The position numbers were made by a program, and so were the translations under genes. A model generated the notes under the pieces. The model made no database searches and had not been told where the DNA came from. It was given only the letters and a program-made list of their open reading frames with translations. Shown here piece by piece: positions 1 through 9,020 of a DNA stretch of 64,000 nucleotides. This stretch comes from an uncultured Bacteroidota bacterium (GTDB lineage: Bacteria > Bacteroidota > Bacteroidia > Chitinophagales > Chitinophagaceae): contig CAIYLW010000084.1 of the NCBI GenBank assembly GCA_903927185.1, forward strand, positions 62,001 through 126,000. Reading direction: 5' to 3'. The number at the start of each line of letters is the position of its first letter. Position 1 is the first letter of the stretch.

Positions 1-389
1 CAACTATCGGATTTTCCAAAAAATCAAATTGGATTAATAATCTAACTTATGTAGATGGAGAAGGAGAGAATGCAGGGATTAAAACAAAAAATTTATATCG
101 TCGTCCAAACTTTATTTTGAATTCAACATTCACTACTCAGCTTGGAAATGGGTTTACTGTTGCGCCCTCTTTCCGATTTATCGGTGATAGGCTAAAAGGC
201 ACGTATGATGCGGGTTCTAACAAGATGCCGGCTTATTATACAATCGATTTATATGTAGGTTATGCCATTTCAAACAAATGCAGGGCATTTGTTGACTTAA
301 AGAATATTACCAATCAGGAATACTTCGATATTGTTGGGTATAACAGTAAACGATTTAATATGATGACAGGAGTTAGTCTATCCTTCTAA
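1..389 (+). CDS. TonB-dependent outer-membrane receptor, C-terminal part (partial)
   Basis: The reading frame is open from the left window edge (first full codon at base 3), so only the last 128 residues are visible. They show the alternating pattern of outer-membrane beta strands. The sequence includes DLKNITNQEYFD, typical of the last strands of TonB-dependent receptors, and the protein ends in Phe (VSLSF), the usual C-terminal residue recognised by the BAM machinery. The family imports iron complexes, cobalamin or glycans across the outer membrane using TonB energy. The substrate cannot be told from this piece. A strong hairpin follows the stop codon. Confidence 0.8.
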   Translation, partial: TIGFSKKSNWINNLTYVDGEGENAGIKTKNLYRRPNFILNSTFTTQLGNGFTVAPSFRFIGDRLKGTYDAGSNKMPAYYTIDLYVGYAISNKCRAFVDLKNITNQEYFDIVGYNSKRFNMMTGVSLSF

Positions 390-392
390 ACT

Positions 393-429
393 AAAAGTCT
401 CGATGATATTTTTCATCGAGACTTTTTTT
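393..429. terminator. Bidirectional intrinsic terminator
   Basis: A 14-bp stem (393-406 with 413-426) with a 6-base loop is followed by a T run on the plus strand and preceded by an A run. It lies between the convergent receptor gene and M20 gene, so it can end both transcripts. Confidence 0.85.
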
Positions 430-434
430 ATTTA

Positions 435-1868
435 TTAATCTTTTGGCACTGGTGGTGGACCATCTGGTAGCATGGCCTTCCAAACTTCGTTGCCTTTTCT
501 TTGCAAAAATTCTGTTTTAATATCTTTTCTTAATTGTTCGTTTTCGAAAAGATCAACCATCGTGGTTCCTAAAGATTTGGATGCAAAGAGCATGCCCTTG
601 TGACCTATGCTCATTCCTCCACATGCAACCACAACCCATGAATGCCAAGGAGCTTGAAAGGGTGCAGTAGTAGCCATTAAGGTAATTTCCGGCACGATAT
701 AACTAACATCTCCAACATCGGTAGAACCTCCAGGCGTATTTTCTTTAGTAGTCTCTAAGGGCTTAATTGAACCATTGATCCCATTAGAAGCTAATCCATA
801 TTCTTTCATTATTTTATCAGCAAAATTTAATTCATCTGCTGTGTAAGTAATAGGGCCAACTAAATTCATGTTATTCTGTAAAGTCTTTGCACCCGTTTCA
901 TTGATTAATAGTTCATATAAACCGTTATTGAGTCTAACTTCTGTACTAACACCAGCCATTAATGCGGCACCTTTTGCAATATCTTTCATTCGTTCAGCAA
1001 CTTCAACTACACCGCTTCGTTTACTATCTCTTATCCAAAGCCACACTGCTGCTTCGTCAGGAATTACATTAGGTACTTTGCCAGCTTTTGTAAACACATA
1101 ATGCATACGAACACTAGGTTTTACATGTTCACGCATATAGTTGATACCTTGCGCAAAAAATTCTGCAGCATCCAATGCGCTTCTCCCATTCCAAGGATCT
1201 GCTGCAGCGTGTGCAGATTTTCCTTTAAATGAAATAGTATAATCTGTAATAGCTTGAGAGCTTTGCATATTTGCTTTGTTCTCAAAATCTGGATGCCAGT
1301 CGAGACAAACATCGAGGTCGTTAAACAATCCTTCTTTAGCCATCCATACTTTTCCAGCAAGATCTTCTTCAGCAGGGGTACCATAGAAACGAATGGTGCC
1401 TTTTAGTTTGCCAGCTGCAATGAGTTCCTTTATGGATACTGCAGCACCAAGACTAGCTGTGCCAAACATATTATGCCCGCAACCATGTCCTGGTGCGTCT
1501 TTTACCAATGCTTCTTTATTGGGTTGAGCTTTTTGTGAGAGTCCGGGTAATGCATCAAATTCCCCCAGGATTCCAATGAGGGGTTTACCTGAACCATATT
1601 CTGCAATGAATGCCGTGGGGATTCCTGCAACTGCTCGAGTAACTTTAAAACCTTGTGCTTCTGCATAATCGGCTAAAAGTTTGGCTGATTTATGTTCGCG
1701 CATAGCTATTTCTGCATAGCCCCATATTTGATCACTAATTTTTATTAATTCATCTTGGTGCTTCTCCACCGAATTTAATACAATGGTTTTGTTGGAAGAA
1801 ACTGTTGCTTTTTGTGCAAGAGCTGAGAGTGATAGAATCAATCCGCAGAATAAAAGAATTTTTTGCAT
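435..1868 (-). CDS. Exported M20D-family amidohydrolase (AbgB-like)
   Basis: A 477-residue zinc peptidase/amidohydrolase of the M20D group (p-aminobenzoyl-glutamate hydrolase, aminoacylase and hippurate hydrolase relatives). A signal peptide covers about residues 1-18 (hydrophobic, ending ALAQK). Metal-binding and catalytic motifs are visible: GEFDALPG (102-109), GHGCGHN (127-133), PAEED (165-169) and a WHP motif near 197. The insert between the two halves is the dimerisation domain. The protein probably cleaves N-acyl or amide bonds of small molecules in the periplasm. The substrate is not evident, and no neighbouring genes suggest one. It is transcribed alone and ends at a shared terminator. 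Confidence 0.85.
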   Translation of the reverse strand: MQKILLFCGLILSLSALAQKATVSSNKTIVLNSVEKHQDELIKISDQIWGYAEIAMREHKSAKLLADYAEAQGFKVTRAVAGIPTAFIAEYGSGKPLIGILGEFDALPGLSQKAQPNKEALVKDAPGHGCGHNMFGTASLGAAVSIKELIAAGKLKGTIRFYGTPAEEDLAGKVWMAKEGLFNDLDVCLDWHPDFENKANMQSSQAITDYTISFKGKSAHAAADPWNGRSALDAAEFFAQGINYMREHVKPSVRMHYVFTKAGKVPNVIPDEAAVWLWIRDSKRSGVVEVAERMKDIAKGAALMAGVSTEVRLNNGLYELLINETGAKTLQNNMNLVGPITYTADELNFADKIMKEYGLASNGINGSIKPLETTKENTPGGSTDVGDVSYIVPEITLMATTAPFQAPWHSWVVVACGGMSIGHKGMLFASKSLGTTMVDLFENEQLRKDIKTEFLQRKGNEVWKAMLPDGPPPVPKD

Positions 1869-2083
1869 GATGTATTTTTTATATTGAATTGTTGTAGTTA
1901 AATATACTGATTCAGTAATAAAAATTCCCCTTATTAATGAGACTTACCTCATATCAATAAATACTTATAACCGTTTATAATCGGATATAAATGATTACTT
2001 ACCGGTTATGAAGATTGCTTGTGTAAATATTTGTAGGGAAATAACTGGTTTATCAGTCATCATTAATCATAAAAATGATCATT

Positions 2084-2437
2084 ATGTATGCAATGAAAAA
2101 CAAGGTGCAACTCATAGGAAATTTGGGTCAGGCACCTGAAGTAAAGACTACAGAGACAGGTAAAAAGTTGGCACAATTTTCTGTTGCTACCAACGAAAGT
2201 TACCACAATTCGGAAGGAGAAAAAGTTACTGAAACCCAATGGCACCATGTAGTTGCCTGGGGGAAGCTGGCAGAAATTGTAGAAAAATATCTTAGCAAAG
2301 GCAAAGAAGTGGCTATTGAAGGCAAGCTAGTGAATCGCAATTATACCGATAAGCAGGGGGTGAAACATTATATAACGGAAGTAGTTGCTAGTGATTTGTT
2401 GATGTTAGGGGCGAATAAAGCAGTTACACCAGAATAA
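2084..2437 (+). CDS. ssb: Single-stranded DNA-binding protein
   Basis: A small OB-fold SSB of about 117 residues. The N-terminus MYAMKNKVQLIGNLGQAPE and the stretch ETQWHHVVAWGKLAEIVEKYL are family hallmarks, as is EVAIEGKLVNRNYTDKQGV. It lacks the long acidic-tailed C-terminus of replicative SSBs, so it may be a secondary or stress SSB; Bacteroidota often have several. I prefer the ATG at 2084; ATGs at 2075 and 2093 are also in frame, and no Shine-Dalgarno site decides between them. It is monocistronic and ends at a strong terminator. Confidence 0.9.
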   Translation: MYAMKNKVQLIGNLGQAPEVKTTETGKKLAQFSVATNESYHNSEGEKVTETQWHHVVAWGKLAEIVEKYLSKGKEVAIEGKLVNRNYTDKQGVKHYITEVVASDLLMLGANKAVTPE

Positions 2438-2461
2438 TAATTAAGGGCTCCTAAAAATTTT

Positions 2462-2495
2462 AAATCCGGATATTCTTTATCCGGATTTTTTTTAA
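2462..2495. terminator. Intrinsic terminator after ssb
   Basis: An 11-bp perfect stem (2462-2472 with 2478-2488) with a 5-base loop is followed by eight T residues on the plus strand. It also overlaps the end of the convergent minus-strand gene that stops at 2492. Confidence 0.9.
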
Positions 2496-3895
2496 AATAA
2501 ACTACTAAAAGATAGCCATAGAAGTGGGTTCATGGTCTCAGATGAAATTGATGGCTCAATCATATATATTACTTCTGGGTATAGATATCCTTGAGCTACA
2601 CATACCAATTGATTGTCATAGTATATTTCTTTGATAGAAAGACTTCCACTGGTACCGCTAATCATTATTTTGAAAGGTTTATCCTTCAATTTTCCGTTTA
2701 GTACGTAATGATAAATATGATTACTTCTCTGATTGTTTTTCGAAATCTGATAGATCGAACTGTCATTTATCTTAACGAGCTGATTGAAAATTTCTTTTTT
2801 CGAACTATCCATGACCTGTGTACGAATACTAAAAAAAGCGATCGTGTCAGTGTCTTGAACAAGGCTATGAAAATTACCCTGTAAAAATTCTAAGGTAATT
2901 CCTGTTTTTCGGTTCACCCATGTTGTACTTCCTCCATCATTGGGATCTTGGGCTGCAGTAGCAATTGTTATTAGCTTGAAATTTTTATTTGCATAAACAT
3001 CTCTACCTTCTTCCCATAAATAAATATAATCTTTGCCTTTTTCAGCTCGAATGGCATTTTCGAGTGCAGCATATAAAGGAGTTATTTTTTTTCCCTTCAA
3101 TAGTATCTGTTCAAATCCAGGCTCTTGAAATCGTAGAGATTGCAAAACATTTTTGTTTATAAATTGAACTATATTCTTTTTTATAATAGTAGTTGTCTTT
3201 TTATTATTCCCTATTTCTGATTGAAGATAATTTTCTTGAACGTAAGCTGGCATAGTAGTTACTTGAATTAATTCTGATTCATTACTACTATCCAAAAGAA
3301 TAGGCAAACATGTTTTAAGCAATTTCTCAAATGCAGAAGGAGAAAGGTTATATAATGGATGCTCAATCCCTATAAAATTTGTATTATCAGGCCTGGCCAG
3401 TAAAACAAACAATTTTTTATCCAAAACAACTGTCTTGTCAGTATGGATAATTATAGCGTCTAATTCGTAAAAACAAACATTTCTTTTCTTTAAGAGTTCA
3501 TTGATATAACTAGTGTCTATATCCTTTAATTGCATATCCATTGTTAGCGGCTTCTCACTAATATCCATAGACAGGAAAAGGGTGGAGTTGTCATATTGAG
3601 TCAAATCTTTCTTGATTAGACTAAAATGGCCATTTGATAATACTATCTCATTCGGATTATCTGCTTTAAAGTTAAAGTTATTGGAATACCTGAGTTGCCT
3701 GCTTAAATAGGTGTGTACAGTAGTATCTAAATTTTTTAAAAAACCATTTCTAATCTCTGGATCGTTTAAAAATTCTAAAGTTTTTGCTTTTGTTAATGAA
3801 TGAAATGCGGCATCAGTAAGTACTAATTTATCCTGGGATAGCACTAATAAGTTTATCGAAAGAAAGGTTATAATTATCAGAAATCTTTTCTTCAT
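2492..3895 (-). CDS. Exported protein of unknown function (467 aa)
   Basis: I do not recognise a family. A clear signal peptide (MKKRFLIIITFLSINLLVLSQ) indicates export. The rest is a soluble, rather polar protein with alternating beta-rich segments and no transmembrane segment, no obvious metal motif and no repeats. The C-terminal half contains a KIMISGTSGSLSIKEIYYDNQ segment (positions about 415-435). Coding is supported by the long open frame, normal codon use and a compact convergent arrangement with ssb. It is divergent from the LOG-family gene with a 65-base intergenic region. Confidence 0.75.
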   Translation of the reverse strand: MKKRFLIIITFLSINLLVLSQDKLVLTDAAFHSLTKAKTLEFLNDPEIRNGFLKNLDTTVHTYLSRQLRYSNNFNFKADNPNEIVLSNGHFSLIKKDLTQYDNSTLFLSMDISEKPLTMDMQLKDIDTSYINELLKKRNVCFYELDAIIIHTDKTVVLDKKLFVLLARPDNTNFIGIEHPLYNLSPSAFEKLLKTCLPILLDSSNESELIQVTTMPAYVQENYLQSEIGNNKKTTTIIKKNIVQFINKNVLQSLRFQEPGFEQILLKGKKITPLYAALENAIRAEKGKDYIYLWEEGRDVYANKNFKLITIATAAQDPNDGGSTTWVNRKTGITLEFLQGNFHSLVQDTDTIAFFSIRTQVMDSSKKEIFNQLVKINDSSIYQISKNNQRSNHIYHYVLNGKLKDKPFKIMISGTSGSLSIKEIYYDNQLVCVAQGYLYPEVIYMIEPSISSETMNPLLWLSFSSLF

Positions 3896-3960
3896 TCAGC
3901 ACATTTTTATAATTTGACTATCTTCCTTAGTTTTATATTCATTTCAAGATATAAAGAAAT

Positions 3961-4701
3961 ATGAGTAAGAAGAAACTTAAACAAAGAATAATTCCTGCAA
4001 AATCTCCTGTTTACCTTGATGGCCCCAAGCCAAGAATAAGTGAATTGGCATTTGCCTGGCAAATATTTGTACAGTTTATAAAGGGTTTTCGAACCATGCA
4101 TTTTGCAGCACCTTGTATTACCGTTTTTGGTTCTGCGAGATTCGATGAAACACATAAATACTATATAGCAGCGCGAGAATTTGGTAAACGAATTGCAGAA
4201 ATGGGATTTGCTACTTTAACTGGTGGTGGTCCGGGTATTATGGAAGCTGCCAATCGTGGTGCATTTGAAAATGGGGGTGAGTCGATAGGATGCAATATCA
4301 AATTGCCTTTCGAACAGAAGCCGAATCCCTATGTGCAAACATCTATCACATTCAGCTATTTTTTTATTAGAAAAGTGGTACTTATAAAATATTCTTATGC
4401 ATTTATAATTATGCCTGGTGGTTTCGGAACGATGGATGAATTCTTTGAAACCCTCACCCTTGTTCAAACAAAAACCATTCATGGATTTCCTATTGTTCTA
4501 TTTGGAACTGAATATTTTGAACCCTTAATAGCATATATTGAATATATGGCCAAACAAGGTACTATCTCACCTGAAGACATGAAATTAGTATTAGTAACTG
4601 ATGATATGGACGAAGCAATCAGTCACATAAAAACCTATGTTTTAGATAATTACAAAATTAAAAAAAGGAAAAGAATTTGGTGGTTATTTGAAAAGATATA
4701 A
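3961..4701 (+). CDS. LOG-family (TIGR00730) nucleotide phosphoribohydrolase
   Basis: A 246-residue Rossmann-fold protein of the LOG/lysine-decarboxylase-like family. Both signature motifs are present: GGGPGIMEAAN (88-98) and PGGFGTMDE (152-160). Members with PGGxGTxxE are mostly cytokinin riboside 5'-monophosphate phosphoribohydrolases, which release a base from a nucleoside monophosphate. The name lysine decarboxylase often attached to them is a misannotation. It has a roughly 50-residue N-terminal extension before the Rossmann core. The cellular role in Bacteroidota is not settled. Confidence 0.85.
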   Translation: MSKKKLKQRIIPAKSPVYLDGPKPRISELAFAWQIFVQFIKGFRTMHFAAPCITVFGSARFDETHKYYIAAREFGKRIAEMGFATLTGGGPGIMEAANRGAFENGGESIGCNIKLPFEQKPNPYVQTSITFSYFFIRKVVLIKYSYAFIIMPGGFGTMDEFFETLTLVQTKTIHGFPIVLFGTEYFEPLIAYIEYMAKQGTISPEDMKLVLVTDDMDEAISHIKTYVLDNYKIKKRKRIWWLFEKI

Positions 4702-4788
4702 ATCTTAATCTATCCTCGGCGCTAGAACATATAGTGATTAAGTATATTTGCTCTCTCAGACTAAACAGTGAGTTTAAAATTTAATACT

Positions 4789-7700
4789 ATGAAATTAAGT
4801 GTACCAATATGGATAAAAAAAACATTGAAAATTACTGGTATAGGTATGTCTTCAATGATAATACTTTTATTTATTGCGCCATTTTTATTTCCTGGTACCA
4901 TTTCTAGTAAAATCAAAGAGTTGGCTAAGACTAGTGTAAATGGGGAACTAAATTTTTCTAGCGCTCGTTTTTCGTTCTTTAGTCATTTTCCATCATTGAC
5001 TTTAAACTTAAATGATTTTGTGTTAAAAGGATCAGCACCTTTTCAAAAAGATACTTTAATATCGGCTAAACAAGTTTCTTTTGGTGTAAATCTTCGCACT
5101 TTATTTTCTTCTACAATTGATATTAACCAGATTTTTTTAACTGAAAGCTTTATTAATGTAGAAGTTAATCCGAAAGGCGAAGCTAATTACAATGTTTTTA
5201 TATCCAATAAAAACGTAAAAAAGAATATAAATGACACTGGATCTGCTTCTTTGAAGATAGAAAGAATTGTAGTGGAGAAATCACATCTTGTTTATGACGA
5301 CCAAACCCTGCCCATGCATATAGATGCCGGTGGATTTGATTATGAAGGTAAAGGTGATTTAAGTAAATCGATATTTGATCTTACTTCAAAAGTTAAAATA
5401 AAAGCAATTGATTTTTTGTATGATAAACAAGGCTATTTTATTTCAAAGACTTTATCTGCTAATCTTGTCACCAAGATTAATACCAATTCATTAGAATTTT
5501 TATTCGAAAAAAACAACCTTTTTATTAATCAATTGCCTATTGATTTTAAAGGCAGATTTGCATTTTTGAAAAATGGCTATGCCATGGATTTTAAAGTGCT
5601 TTCAAAAGAAACAGATTTGAAAAGTTTTATCTCGGCTTTTCCCCCGGCATTTCTTACCTGGATGGAAAAAACTGAAGTAAAGGGCTCCATTGATTTTAAT
5701 GCTTCATTAAGTGGTAGCTATATTGCTGGTGCGAATACAATGCCAAGCTTTGGAATGAACTTAGCTATTCGGGATGGATATATATCTAACAATAAAACAC
5801 CAACACCGGTTAAAAACCTTTTCCTGAATTTCGAAACCAAAATGCCAGGTTTTAATTTGGATAGTTTTTATGTGAATATAGATTCTATTTATGCAAATGT
5901 TGGAACAGATTACTTAAGTGCTATTTGCTTGGTACGTGGTTTAAACAAACCTGAAATACATGCCAAATTCAATGGTGAATTAGACCTTGAAAAATGGCAA
6001 AAAGCTTTTGGGATTCCAGGATTAGATACAAAAGGGCATTTATCAATTCATGGAAAAACAGATGGCAATTTTATTAAAGCTCAGAATCCACAAAAATTAC
6101 GTCCCGATACTATAATTACTTCAATCCCAAGTTTTCAATTAACTGCTGCTTTTCGGAATGGGTATTTTAAATATTCATCTTTGCCTAAAGCAGTAGAAAA
6201 AGTTTCTTTTGATTTAACTGCGAATTGCCCTGATTCTGATTATAAAAAATATACACTGGTTTTCTCTAATATTAATGCAGTACTTGCCAATAATTATTTA
6301 AAGGGATACATGAAATTTAGTGGTGCTGATAATTTTCCTATAGATATTAATTTAAAAGGGTTATTGCATCTTGCTGATATAAAGCAATTTTATCCAATAG
6401 ATAGTTTGGATTTAAAAGGAAATATAACTATGGATATTATGGCTAAAGGAAAATATAATCAGACAAAAAAAATATTCCCTGTTACCATTGCTAGTTTTAA
6501 AATGGACGATGGATATATTAAAACCAAATACTATCCTCATCCCATCGAAAAAATTAATATTGATGCCAGTTTAATATGCACGGGACCTTCTTCAAAAGAT
6601 ATAACGATTCAAATAAAGCCTATTGGAATTGTTTTTGAAGATCAGCCATTTACACTCACAGCTAATATGAAGAATCTGGATAATCTTAAATACGATATCG
6701 CTTCAAAAGGAACTTTGGATATCGGTAAGATTTATCAGGTCTTTTCAAGAAAAGGAATCGAAGTAAAAGGCTTTATAACAACTGATGTAAAATTGAGCGG
6801 ATTGCAGAGCGATGCGATGCATGGCTTCTATGAAAAATTGCGTAATGCCGGAACTTTAACATTTAACGATATTTCTATTAAGACCGATTATTACCCCTAT
6901 GCCTTCTTTATTAACTCTGGAGTATTTCGTTTTAAAGAAGATAAGATTTGGTTTGAATCTTTTAAAGGCACTTATTTAAAGTCGGATTATGAGTTGACTG
7001 GTTTTTTAAACAATACCATTAACTATGCACTTAAAAATGAACCCCTGCATGGACAATTTAATTTAAAAAGTAACTTAATTAATGCAGACGACTTTATGGC
7101 CTTCTCCGGCGACACTACTCAGAAAACAGAAACAGGAGTATTCATTGTTCCATCTAATTTGGATTTGAATATTATTGCTGATGTAAAGAAGGTAAAATAT
7201 AATGGAATGGAACTTAGTAATGCAAAAGGAGAAATGCAAATAAAGCAATCTGTGATGACCTTAAAGCAAACTGGTTTTGAATTGATAGGAGCACCAGTTA
7301 TCATGGATGCTACTTATAAATCATTAAGTTCCAAACGTGCCGAATTTAGTTATCATATTAACGCAAAAGAATTCGATATTAAAAAAGCTTATAAAGAAAT
7401 TAAACTCTTTCACGATATGGCATCGGCAGCTGCAAGTGCTGAAGGAATTATTTCGCTTGATTATCAGTTAAAAGGAAAATTAAATGCTGCCATGTATCCA
7501 GTTTATCCTTCATTGGAAGGAGGGGGCGTTCTTTCTGTAAAAGCCGTAAAAATGAAGGGATTCAAGCTGTTTAGCGCAGCAGGTAAAGCTGCTGGAAAGG
7601 ATAGCCTTACAGAAAATTCAGATATAAGTAAAGTAGATATTAAGACTACTATTAAAAATAATATTATTACAATTGAACAAACTAAAATTCGGGTCTTTCC

Positions 7701-7887
7701 ATTTAGATTAAAACTTTCTGGCCAGGCAAGTTTTGATGGTGAAATGAATTTGAAATTTAGAATTGGCTTACCTCCTTTGGGTATTTTTGGAATACCCATG
7801 AATATCACAGGCACACAAAATAAACCCATCATTAAATTGGGTAGTGGATCAAATAATCAAGACATTAAAGAGACTGAGGACAATTAA
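4789..7887 (+). CDS. Large AsmA-like inner-membrane protein
   Basis: An AsmA/TamB-type protein of 1032 residues from the ATG at 4789; a GTG at 4768 would add seven residues and is less likely. One N-terminal membrane anchor (about residues 15-35, IGMSSMIILLFIAPFLF) is followed by a long periplasmic beta-rich domain with many short hydrophobic strand repeats. The C-terminus (LSGQASFDGEMNLKFRIGLPP) resembles the AsmA_2 end. Proteins of this type form hydrophobic grooves thought to carry phospholipids between inner and outer membrane. That role is inferred by family. It stands alone between the LOG gene and a palindromic repeat cluster. Confidence 0.85.
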   Translation: MKLSVPIWIKKTLKITGIGMSSMIILLFIAPFLFPGTISSKIKELAKTSVNGELNFSSARFSFFSHFPSLTLNLNDFVLKGSAPFQKDTLISAKQVSFGVNLRTLFSSTIDINQIFLTESFINVEVNPKGEANYNVFISNKNVKKNINDTGSASLKIERIVVEKSHLVYDDQTLPMHIDAGGFDYEGKGDLSKSIFDLTSKVKIKAIDFLYDKQGYFISKTLSANLVTKINTNSLEFLFEKNNLFINQLPIDFKGRFAFLKNGYAMDFKVLSKETDLKSFISAFPPAFLTWMEKTEVKGSIDFNASLSGSYIAGANTMPSFGMNLAIRDGYISNNKTPTPVKNLFLNFETKMPGFNLDSFYVNIDSIYANVGTDYLSAICLVRGLNKPEIHAKFNGELDLEKWQKAFGIPGLDTKGHLSIHGKTDGNFIKAQNPQKLRPDTIITSIPSFQLTAAFRNGYFKYSSLPKAVEKVSFDLTANCPDSDYKKYTLVFSNINAVLANNYLKGYMKFSGADNFPIDINLKGLLHLADIKQFYPIDSLDLKGNITMDIMAKGKYNQTKKIFPVTIASFKMDDGYIKTKYYPHPIEKINIDASLICTGPSSKDITIQIKPIGIVFEDQPFTLTANMKNLDNLKYDIASKGTLDIGKIYQVFSRKGIEVKGFITTDVKLSGLQSDAMHGFYEKLRNAGTLTFNDISIKTDYYPYAFFINSGVFRFKEDKIWFESFKGTYLKSDYELTGFLNNTINYALKNEPLHGQFNLKSNLINADDFMAFSGDTTQKTETGVFIVPSNLDLNIIADVKKVKYNGMELSNAKGEMQIKQSVMTLKQTGFELIGAPVIMDATYKSLSSKRAEFSYHINAKEFDIKKAYKEIKLFHDMASAAASAEGIISLDYQLKGKLNAAMYPVYPSLEGGGVLSVKAVKMKGFKLFSAAGKAAGKDSLTENSDISKVDIKTTIKNNIITIEQTKIRVFPFRLKLSGQASFDGEMNLKFRIGLPPLGIFGIPMNITGTQNKPIIKLGSGSNNQDIKETEDN

Positions 7888-7898
7888 GAAAAACTATG

Positions 7899-8152
7899 TT
7901 AACCCTAGGCTTCAGCCTAGGGCTGAATAAGAAAAATGAGAATGGGCTTTAGCCCTTACTTTGCCTGATTCAATATAAGATAAGTTATCTCCTAGAAGTT
8001 TTCACAGCGTAAGGGCTAAAGCCCCGAATCATTCGCTACATGCTAATCCCCAGCTTAAAAGCTGGGGTTAACATGGATCATCTAAATAAGGTAGCCTAGG
8101 GTTAAAGAATTATGAGCTATATTCTAATCCCTCGTTTGACAGATGAGGTTAA
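7899..8152. repeat. Nested palindromic REP/BIME-like repeat cluster
   Basis: Five small palindromes lie in this gene-free stretch: a 9-bp stem at 7903-7922, GGGCTTTAGCCC at 7944-7955, GGGCTAAAGCCC at 8013-8024, a 9-bp stem at 8048-8067, and a degraded one near 8127-8147. They are also arranged symmetrically. The 13 bases at 7899-7911 are exactly complementary to 8093-8105, and the 16 bases at 7944-7959 to 8009-8024. This is the layout of bacterial interspersed mosaic elements built from inverted REP units. No RAYT transposase gene is present in the window. Confidence 0.7.
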
Positions 8153-8173
8153 TATCATTCGAAGATTAATTAT

Positions 8174-8983
8174 TTATTCCCCTATTTTTTTTCCCATCGG
8201 AAAAGTATAACCTAAACTCAATATCATTTCATAAGTTCCAAAAGCCTGTTTAGCTGTGCCTTTATATACTTTTAAATTGGAGTATCGCGCGTAGTCTATT
8301 TTATTTGTAAACTCCAAATACACATGCTTGTTAAATGTAGACCTAACGCCAGCTTCAGCCCCCATATTCCATCCCCCAATTTGGAATCCCATATTGTTTG
8401 GCTGTGAGAATAAAGTATTTTGAACGTGCGGAATAAGTGGACCAATACCCGCTTTTGCTAAAAGATCCAGTTTGAAATTCCCTGTTTTACTTTCCTGCCA
8501 ATTCCATCTTTTAACAATATTGAAAAGTAGAAAATTTGCACCATTATTAAGATAGTATACAAAACCATTTGCTTGAGAAAAGTTGATAGAAGTATCTACT
8601 TGTCGACCACCTAAAGTTCCGGTTAAATGTGCTTGCTGACCATCTGCTATCAGATACTTTGTATGATCGAAATTGATTTCAAAAGCTAACCCTTTTTTTC
8701 TGTTGAAAAAATAGCCAATTCGATAATTATATTGAGGAATACTTAATGGGGTACTAAATATTCCTTTGTCCCAGCCAATATGATCGTGAGCATGAATGCT
8801 TTGAAATGTATAATTGTTATTTAATTCTGGTTGATTAACTTTTAAATTGGAATGGGTATACCATTCTTTATTGTAACCCCAAGAAAAATAAAATTCTCCT
8901 TTTCTTTCTTTTTTAGTCTGTGCAGTGGTTACAAAAGGCAATACTAATAAAATAGCAAATGCGATTATTATCTTGTTTTTCAT
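8174..8983 (-). CDS. Putative outer-membrane beta-barrel protein
   Basis: A 269-residue exported protein with signal peptide MKNKIIIAFAILLVLPFVTTA. The mature part has alternating aromatic/polar strands, for example FYFSWGYNKEWYTHSN at the N-terminus, and ends in a strand-like YEMILSLGYTFPMGKKIGE, as in small Bacteroidota porin-like barrels (OmpW/PorT-like size). No ligand is suggested. It lies directly downstream of methionine synthase on the same strand with a 37-base gap, and may be in the same transcript, but no functional link is obvious. Confidence 0.65.
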   Translation of the reverse strand: MKNKIIIAFAILLVLPFVTTAQTKKERKGEFYFSWGYNKEWYTHSNLKVNQPELNNNYTFQSIHAHDHIGWDKGIFSTPLSIPQYNYRIGYFFNRKKGLAFEINFDHTKYLIADGQQAHLTGTLGGRQVDTSINFSQANGFVYYLNNGANFLLFNIVKRWNWQESKTGNFKLDLLAKAGIGPLIPHVQNTLFSQPNNMGFQIGGWNMGAEAGVRSTFNKHVYLEFTNKIDYARYSNLKVYKGTAKQAFGTYEMILSLGYTFPMGKKIGE

Positions 8984-9020
8984 ATAAATTATAATTGATC
9001 CAATGCGAAATTACAAAACT

